Shown piece by piece: positions 59,200 to 64,000 of a stretch of 64,000 bases of DNA. The notes beneath the pieces are model-generated. The model saw only the letters and a list, made by a program, of their open reading frames with translations, did not search any database and was not told the origin of the DNA. How positions within the stretch are numbered: the first letter of the stretch is position 1; each line of letters begins with the position of its first letter. The stretch lies in assembly GCA_041918155.1 (NCBI GenBank), contig JAYRWH010000018.1, positions 67,448 to 131,447 on the forward strand, given 5' to 3'. The translations under genes were made by a program, and so were the position numbers. Source of the stretch: UBA668 sp041918155. GTDB lineage: Bacteria > Actinomycetota > Acidimicrobiia > Acidimicrobiales > Ilumatobacteraceae.

Positions 59200-59839
59200 C
59201 TACGACCGTCGAACGATGTCGGGCCTGCAATCGTTCAAGTCGACGTCGGCCCAGCGTGGCTTCTTCAGTTCGTGACCGCTCTCCGGCCAGGCGACGTTGA
59301 TGACCTTGAGGCCCCTGCCCTGGAGGAACTTCACCGCAGGGCACGAAGTCCGCGTCCGACGACACGAGGAGAGCGACGTCATAGACGCCCTCGAAGCCGA
59401 GTGAGAGGAGGTCAGTCGCGAGGGCTGTGTCCACGCCCTTCTCGACGCTGCGCCGGTACGGCGTACCGCATGCGAGGCAACTTGTCGTTTGTGTGCCGCA
59501 CACGTTGCAGTGCATGGAGGCCGGTCGAGGCTTCCGTTCGTGGATCGTCACGTTGTAGCTCGGTAGGCGATCGATGGTGTTGGACAGCCATCGCCGCAGC
59601 CCCTCGTCGGCGTTGTTCGACTTGTCGACCGACGCATGAACGATCGTCTCTTCGAGGCTGAACGGACCTTCGATTCCCATCGTCGCGAGGAGTTCGCCCG
59701 CATGCGATGTCAGCACGACCGGCAATCGCTTCCAGTCGCACAGATCGATCACCTTGTTGTTCGCGCCGCGGCTGGCGTGGGAATTCCAACCGGCCTGAGA
59801 GTTCCAGAAGTCGACGACCTCGTACTCGCTGCACGTCAC
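59200..59839 (-). pseudogene. NYN-domain (LabA/DUF88-like) nuclease gene, frameshifted
   Basis: The minus strand encodes a NYN/PIN-like RNA-processing nuclease: YEVVDFWNSQAGWN, ERKPRPASMHCNVCGTQ, VEKGVDTALATDLLSLGFEG and LLVSSDADFVP. After VP the frame is wrong; shifting by one base gives AVKFLQGRGLKVINVAWPES and KKPRWADVDLND to a TAG at 59200. The single extra base is A59338 (T in the minus strand); without it the product reads straight through. A sequencing error cannot be excluded. The true N-terminus is unclear: GTG 59839 lies right after a ribosome-binding-like GGAGG and just past a terminator; an ATG at 59944 lies before it. Confidence 0.7.
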
Positions 59840-59850
59840 CCTCCACCGGG

Positions 59851-59880
59851 AAAAATGCAGGGAGCCGCTGAGCGGCTCCC
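59851..59880 (-). terminator. intrinsic terminator, minus strand
   Basis: On the minus strand the hairpin GGGAGCCGC-TCA-GCGGCTCCC (9-bp perfect arms, 59860-59880) is followed by TGCATTTTT. This is the clearest rho-independent terminator in the window. It would stop transcripts coming leftwards from the tRNA/lipoprotein side and insulates the NYN gene. The opposite strand has no T-run. Confidence 0.75.
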
Positions 59881-60066
59881 TGGGGACGTAATACGACGGG
59901 CCGAAGCCAATCGGGGTTGCAGTAGTCGAACCATAGCCGGACATCCTCGGATCCTCCACCAACGGTCTCGAACCGCACCCACGGAGTCTGAGAGAGGCGG
60001 AACCGGTTCAGTACGTCAACCCCGTCCTCGGCCGGCCCAGCGGGCGACGAGGCCGCGCTCGACTCA

Positions 60067-60113
60067 TCTGCGGTTCCCAGGAACCGCATTCGGTAGCCTG
60101 TCGGTCGTCCGCA
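60067..60113 (+). repeat. 47-bp direct repeat, copy B, upstream of tRNA-Arg
   Basis: Same element as 59001-59047 (42 of 47 identical), with palindrome GGTTCCCAGGAACC. It ends 21 bp before the tRNA. The 295 bp between the NYN start and the tRNA hold only this repeat and the terminator. Confidence 0.7.
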
Positions 60114-60134
60114 CGCTGCTGCGAAGCGGCCAAC

Positions 60135-60210
60135 GCCTCCGTAGCTCAGTGGATAGAGCAACGGTTTCCTAAACCGCAGGTCGTAGGTTCGATTCCTACC
60201 GGGGGCGCCA
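60135..60210 (+). tRNA. tRNA-Arg (anticodon CCT), with encoded CCA
   Basis: 76 nt. Acceptor arm GCCTCCG pairs with CGGGGGC (one T-G pair), then discriminator G and encoded CCA. D-arm TAGCTCAGTGGATAGAGCA, T-arm GTAGGTTCGATTCCTAC. The anticodon loop TTCCTAA gives CCT, which reads AGG codons. The anticodon stem starts with an A-C mismatch, otherwise the cloverleaf is complete. Confidence 0.95.
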
Positions 60211-60439
60211 AGAAATCCAGCTTCACCAGGGCATTCTAGCTGGTCAGCCATCCGAGCGGTTGACCGTGATTGCCCGTGAATGACCGCCATTTCTCGTTGT
60301 GATTGGGAAGAGTGTGGGAAGGGATTGACCCGCCGGCACTATGGATGGGCCGCCGATCGCCTCCTACTCGGGACGGTGCCGGCACCCTGGGGACTACCGC
60401 GACGTCGCGCGCTCACGGCAGACTGCCGCCGCGTGAGAC

Positions 60440-61126
60440 TCAGTCGGCGGTCTCGGCGCCGCCGGCGTCCTTCTGCAGGGTGGTGGTCTGGATGGCGGTG
60501 TCGGTGGCGCTGACGGTGACGGAGACGTCGAGTGCGTTGGTGTCGGTGTAGTAGAGGCTGAACTCGTTGACGGGGAAGTGGTCGGGTGCGCCGGTGTTGT
60601 CGAAGTGTGCGATGCGTTGTCCACCGGCGGGGATCGTGAAGTCAGCGGGGAGTTTGGCGTAGTAGTTCTCGGTGACGTTCGTGGTCGGGTCGGTGAAGGT
60701 GTAGAAGACCTCGAACGCGGTGAGCTCGGTGGTGCCGGTGTTGGTGAGCGCGATCTCGAGGTGGTCGCTGGCGGTCTTGCCGGAGCTGTCGACGTTGTTC
60801 TCGACGAGCACGGAGTCGATCTTCAACGCTTGCACAGTCGAGGTGTTGCTGATCGGATTGTCGGCGACCGGGAGGACCGGCCCGCCGGCTGGAGCGGTCG
60901 TGCCTGCATCAGTGCCTGCGGGCGGGACGGCCGTGGTTGCACCAGTGGTGTCGGCGGTGTTCGATGCGGCGGAGCCGCCGGTGGGTGTGGTCGCCGCTTG
61001 GGTCGTAGGCGTCGAGCTGGAGCTGCTGCCGCAGGCGGCGAGTGCGCTGGCGCCGGCGAGAAGTCCTGCGGTGAGCAGGGCGGCGCGAAGGCGCTTGGCG
61101 TGGCGGGTGTGGGTGGTGGGGTTCAT
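60440..61126 (-). CDS. lipoprotein with DUF4352-like domain
   Basis: 228 aa from ATG 61126 with AAGGAGGAAC upstream. Signal and lipobox in KRLRAALLTAGLLAGASALAAC. A Thr/Ala/Ser-rich linker to about residue 90 is followed by a beta-sandwich domain (DSVLVENNVDSSGKTASDHLEIALTN, TTELTAFEVFYTFTD) like DUF4352/telomeric-repeat-binding-factor-2-type lipoproteins. It is the last gene of the ABC-2 operon (ATGA overlap with the permease stop), so it is probably an accessory or sensor of that transporter. Confidence 0.85.
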   Translation of the reverse strand: MNPTTHTRHAKRLRAALLTAGLLAGASALAACGSSSSSTPTTQAATTPTGGSAASNTADTTGATTAVPPAGTDAGTTAPAGGPVLPVADNPISNTSTVQALKIDSVLVENNVDSSGKTASDHLEIALTNTGTTELTAFEVFYTFTDPTTNVTENYYAKLPADFTIPAGGQRIAHFDNTGAPDHFPVNEFSLYYTDTNALDVSVTVSATDTAIQTTTLQKDAGGAETAD

Positions 61127-62109
61127 TGGGTTCCTCCTTGGGGGATGGTTGGTTGGTTGCGGAAGGTGCGGCGCAGGCCGGCGTAGAGAGCAGCGGAGTA
61201 GGCGATGAGCCACCCGATGTCGTTGCGTGTCTGTCCGAGCAGCCACGGGAGGCTGAAGGGGCGGTAGCGCTCTTTGACGTCGGTCATCGCGAACGAGAAG
61301 CGTTCGAAGTGTTTGGCGAGCGAGGCTTCTTCGGTCCAGGTGCGGATGCGTTCGTAGGTGGTGAAGTGGGTGAGGATCTGCACTTCGCCGTCGTGGCCGA
61401 GGCCGAGTGCTTTGAACAGGCCGCCGGGGATCTGGTTGTCGGCGTCCATGGTGTCGCCGATCTGGGGAAGGACGAGCACAACGATGAGCCAGATTCCGAG
61501 GGCGATCATCAGCCCATTGGCGGCGACTCGTGACTTGGCGGTGGCGATCGCGCCGAGGCAGTAGAAGGCGCCCATGTAGACGATCGCGGAGAGGTAGCCG
61601 AGGAACAGCTTGAGGGCTTGGGTGGCGTTGATCCAGTCGTGGCCGATGGTGCCGACGCAGACGATGCCGACGACGGCGGTGACGGCGACCAGGGTGGCGA
61701 TCACTCCGAGTGCTCCGAGGAGGCTGCCGGTGGCGAGTTCGCCTGAGGTGACGGGTCGGGAGCGGATCAGTGGCAGGGTCCGGTTGGTGCGTTCTCGTGA
61801 GACGGTGAGGTAGCCGAGGGCGATGGCGATGACGGCGCCGATGATCTCGAGGTACTCCATCGCGCCTCGCAGCAACGACAGTGCGGCGAGGGGTGAGGGG
61901 GCGATGCGGTCAAGCCCACTGTTCTTCGCAGCGTTGACGTAGGCCTGGTAGTCGGCGAGTTTGCTGGCGTAGTCGACTGAGGCGATGTACACGGAGACCG
62001 CGGTGACGGTGACGAGGATGCCGAGCAGGACGATCAGGATCCTGCTGCGCACGGCGGAGCGGTACTCGTGGCGGGCGAGGGTGATGATGCGGTTGGTCGA
62101 TTCACTCAC
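61123..62109 (-). CDS. ABC-2 type transporter permease
   Basis: 328 aa from GTG 62109. Six or more hydrophobic helices (ILIVLLGILVTVTAVSVYIAS, IIGAVIAIALGYLTV, LVAVTAVVGIVCVGTIGH, GLMIALGIWLIVVLVLP) and the ABC-2 pattern YLTVSRERTNRTLPLIRSRPVTSGELATG after the third helix. It pairs with the other permease and the ATPase upstream to form an exporter or a regulator of membrane composition. Overlaps its upstream neighbour by 8 bp. Confidence 0.9.
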   Translation of the reverse strand: MSESTNRIITLARHEYRSAVRSRILIVLLGILVTVTAVSVYIASVDYASKLADYQAYVNAAKNSGLDRIAPSPLAALSLLRGAMEYLEIIGAVIAIALGYLTVSRERTNRTLPLIRSRPVTSGELATGSLLGALGVIATLVAVTAVVGIVCVGTIGHDWINATQALKLFLGYLSAIVYMGAFYCLGAIATAKSRVAANGLMIALGIWLIVVLVLPQIGDTMDADNQIPGGLFKALGLGHDGEVQILTHFTTYERIRTWTEEASLAKHFERFSFAMTDVKERYRPFSLPWLLGQTRNDIGWLIAYSAALYAGLRRTFRNQPTIPQGGTQ

Positions 62110-63016
62110 TGTTGGCGCTCCTGGAGAAGTCGTGGCGTTGCACGAGGCGGACGGTGACCAGCGCGAGGACGATCACGAGTCCGGCGATCGGCAGGATCCG
62201 TTGGATGGTCTGCCCGAGCGACTCGGCGGTCGAGGTCTGGAGGATGCGGCCGCTTGCTTGTTTGTATTGCTCGACGACGGAGTAGGGCCGCAGCTTGGAG
62301 GTGACCTTGAAGAAGGTCTGTGAGGTGCTGGCCGGGTCGGTGATCGGGTTGAGTGATTGGGTTGGCCGTAGTCCGGAGGTGAACTGGGGGATCACGAACG
62401 TGATCACCAGCCAGGCCCCCATCGCTGACAGCAGCGCGATCGATCGGCGCCGTGTCATCAGCACGGTGACCATGCCGATCAGCGCGAACACCATCAGGTA
62501 CAGCCACGACAGGGCGTAGAACAGCCCGAGTCGCCCGAAGTCGCCGACAGCGATGGTGTGGTTGACGACCAGCAGCGCGGCCACGCTGACGAGCAGGCTG
62601 GCGGCAAGAACGACGGCGAGGACGGCGGCGGCGCTGACGATCTTGCCGAGCACGTAGCTGGTGCGGGTGATCTGGCGGGAAAACACCAGCCGGCCGGTGC
62701 CGTTGGTTTCGTCGTCGACGATGCTCAGGTGCCCGAGGATCAGTGCGAGCAGGGCGCCGATGAGCGGGATGTAGACGACCATGTTCGACAGCAACGACAG
62801 GGTCGGCTTGAGCAGGAACGGGTTCGGCGGTGCCGGTTTGCCTGTGGAGGCGAGGAGCTTGACGGCTTCGTCGTAGACCCGGACGATCGATTGGTGGCTG
62901 GACCAGCCGAGGACCCCGGCGAGGGCGGTCATCGTCAACAGGGTGGCCAGCAAGGCGAGGAACACCCGTTGACGCCGCAGCGACAGCACCTGGTGCGATG
63001 CGATGGTGGCGATCAC
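62102..63016 (-). CDS. ABC-2 type transporter permease
   Basis: 304 aa from GTG 63016, overlapping the ATPase stop (GTGA). Hydrophobic helices (VFLALLATLLTMTALAGVLGW, MVVYIPLIGALLALILGHLSI, AVLAVVLAASLLVSVAALLVV, LLSAMGAWLVITFVIPQ) and the motif GHLSIVDDETNGTGRLVFSRQ match the Nos/ABC-2 permease type. It is a paralog of the following permease; the two probably form a heterodimer with the ATPase. Confidence 0.9.
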   Translation of the reverse strand: MIATIASHQVLSLRRQRVFLALLATLLTMTALAGVLGWSSHQSIVRVYDEAVKLLASTGKPAPPNPFLLKPTLSLLSNMVVYIPLIGALLALILGHLSIVDDETNGTGRLVFSRQITRTSYVLGKIVSAAAVLAVVLAASLLVSVAALLVVNHTIAVGDFGRLGLFYALSWLYLMVFALIGMVTVLMTRRRSIALLSAMGAWLVITFVIPQFTSGLRPTQSLNPITDPASTSQTFFKVTSKLRPYSVVEQYKQASGRILQTSTAESLGQTIQRILPIAGLVIVLALVTVRLVQRHDFSRSANSE

Positions 63017-63744
63017 GACGATGTTTCCATCCGGACGTAGATGTCCTCGAGGGAGGCCTCGTCGGGGAACCGGCGGGTGGTCTCCTCGATCGAGTCCTTG
63101 TAGATCAGCTCGCCGTGGTTGAGGACACCGATGGTGGTGCACACCTTGGACACTTCGCTGAGCAGATGGGTGTTCATGAACACCGTCATCCCGAGGTCAC
63201 CGTTGAGCCGCAGGATCGTCTCGCGCAACTGGCGAACGCCAAGCGGGTCGAGTCCTGAGGTGGGTTCGTCGAGGAACAGCACCTTGGGGCGGTGGACGAT
63301 GGCTTGGGCGATCCCGATCCGCTGGCGCATCCCGGTGGAGAACGATCCGACCCGCTTGTTGGCAAGGTCCGCGCAATCGAGATAGCCGAGGGTTTCGGCG
63401 ACGGCCTTGCGGGGATCGGTGACCCCGGAGAGCTTGGCGAAGAACTCGAGGTTCTCCGCCGCGGTCATGTGGCCGTACATGCGGACCTCGGCGGGCAGGT
63501 ACCCGATGCACCGGGTCACGTCGCGGCGTTCGGTGACCACGTCGTACCCGCACACCTTGGCGGTGCCCGAGGTGGGTTCGATCAGGGTCGTGAGGATGTT
63601 GATCGCGGTGGTCTTGCCGGCGCCGTTGTGGCCGAGGAATCCGAAGATCTCCCCGGCCTCGATCGTCAGGTCGATGTCACGCAACACCGGGTCGGTGTCG
63701 TAGCGGTGGCTCAGCCCTCGTAGTTCGATGACTGGACTGTTCAC
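63013..63744 (-). CDS. ABC transporter ATP-binding protein (ABC-2 exporter type)
   Basis: 243 aa from GTG 63744 with AGGAGG upstream. Walker A GHNGAGKTT, Q-loop region IGYLPAEVRMYGHMTAAENL, signature VGSFSTGMRQRIGIAQAI and Walker B VLFLDEPTSGLDP, then the H-loop in VFMNTHLLSEV. It powers the two permeases of the operon. It is the first gene; the upstream 126 bp separate it from the histidine kinase gene, so a two-component system may control it (inference). Confidence 0.95.
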   Translation of the reverse strand: MNSPVIELRGLSHRYDTDPVLRDIDLTIEAGEIFGFLGHNGAGKTTAINILTTLIEPTSGTAKVCGYDVVTERRDVTRCIGYLPAEVRMYGHMTAAENLEFFAKLSGVTDPRKAVAETLGYLDCADLANKRVGSFSTGMRQRIGIAQAIVHRPKVLFLDEPTSGLDPLGVRQLRETILRLNGDLGMTVFMNTHLLSEVSKVCTTIGVLNHGELIYKDSIEETTRRFPDEASLEDIYVRMETSS

Positions 63745-63870
63745 AGGTCCTCCTGCACGTCGGTTCTCATGAGAGCGACGGTACGGAACGGCCCGCCAGC
63801 GCCCGGGCCGCTCTCGGCCAGAACACGGCCAGAACTCGCGCCTCGTCAGCGGCCGTTGGAGCGGGGCGTG

Positions 63871-64000
63871 TCAGGTCGGCTGGTGGGCTGGGAGTTCGAC
63901 GGTGAAGGTGGCGCCGTGTGGATCGCTGTCAGTGACGGTGATCGAGCCGTGATGGCTGGCGACGACGTCGGCCACAATCGCGAGACCGAGACCGAGACCG
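63871..64000 (-). CDS. sensor histidine kinase, C-terminal end (cut by window edge)
   Basis: Only the last 42 codons are visible. LGLGLAIVADVVASHHGSITVTD is the end of the ATP-binding HATPase_c domain (G2 box GLGLGLAIV), followed by GATFTVELPAHQPT and the stop. This is the C-terminus of a two-component sensor kinase encoded towards larger coordinates, probably with a response regulator beyond the edge. Confidence 0.85.
   Translation of the reverse strand, partial: GLGLGLAIVADVVASHHGSITVTDSDPHGATFTVELPAHQPT

Noticed and set aside
59884..59960. Alternative NYN N-terminus VRLWFDYCN in another frame
   Set aside because: D-x-x-N spacing looks NYN-like, but it lies upstream of a strong terminator and would need a further frameshift; VVDFWN in the main frame is a sufficient match.
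59412..60290. Long minus-strand open frame containing NRTYDLRFRKPLLY
   Set aside because: This peptide is the known artefact of reading a tRNA antisense (tRNA-Arg at 60135-60210). The rest of the frame has no protein-like features and crosses a terminator.

Overview
This is a high-GC (roughly 68-70 % by eye), gene-dense actinobacterial chromosome segment. The abundance of SDR oxidoreductases, wax-ester synthase/DGAT proteins, a DUF35-lipid-transfer thiolase, a mycobacterial-type P-type ATPase and Hyh-type hydrogenase genes suggests Acidimicrobiia or a related soil/aquatic actinobacterium. That placement is an inference from gene families; no 16S gene or other marker is present. Both edges cut genes: an ABC ATPase at the left and a histidine kinase at the right.

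Layout. 1-8.6 kb: a minus-strand cluster (sterol-desaturase-like hydroxylase, ECF sigma factor, membrane protein, ABC ATPase, all overlapping), a secreted M23 peptidase, an SDR, a small hypothetical, a CtpE-like P-type ATPase and an MFS transporter fused to a cyclic-nucleotide-binding domain. 8.9-15 kb: a secreted protein, a 1292-aa regulator with two class III cyclase domains plus AAA and TPR-like regions, and a convergent metallo-beta-lactamase-fold protein. 15.1-24.9 kb: a group 3b-type NAD(P)-linked [NiFe]-hydrogenase. The structural genes and protease are on the plus strand (beta, a cyclic-nucleotide-binding protein, gamma, delta, alpha, endopeptidase). They meet hypE, hypD, hypC and hypF coming from the other strand. 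A perfect CRP-type palindrome lies upstream of the first structural gene. hypA and hypB are not in the window. 24.9-31 kb: TetR and SDR genes, a P450, a DUF35-thiolase fusion, another SDR and two gene remnants.

31-37.8 kb: a lipoprotein, small proteins, a D-aminoacylase-type amidohydrolase, an SDR-DUF2867 protein, a class II aldolase and a DapB-fold dehydrogenase. 38-44.4 kb: an unusually fused branched-chain-amino-acid-type ABC system: a binding lipoprotein, then an MFS permease fused to a LivF-type ATPase, then LivH-LivM-LivG in one chain. 44.4-50 kb: an M48 protease, a TenA/PqqC-fold protein, a 2-hydroxyacid dehydrogenase, an SDR, an APH-type phosphotransferase and an SRPBCC protein. 50-58.9 kb: a lipid-linked cluster with two WS/DGATs, two alpha/beta hydrolase-type proteins, an acyl-CoA synthetase, an SDR and a carboxymuconolactone decarboxylase-like protein. 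58.9-60.2 kb: a degraded stretch with a frameshifted NYN-domain gene, a 47-bp direct repeat, an intrinsic terminator and tRNA-Arg(CCT). 60.4-64 kb: an ABC-2 exporter operon with a lipoprotein and the end of a histidine kinase.

Two themes stand out. First, cyclic-nucleotide logic recurs within 10 kb: an MFS-CNB fusion, a double cyclase, an MBL-fold protein that could be a phosphodiesterase, a CRP-type operator and a CNB protein embedded in the hydrogenase operon. Second, the Liv-type transporter at 38-44 kb has a rare fusion architecture that includes an MFS permease. All functions are read from motifs and context; no database search was possible.
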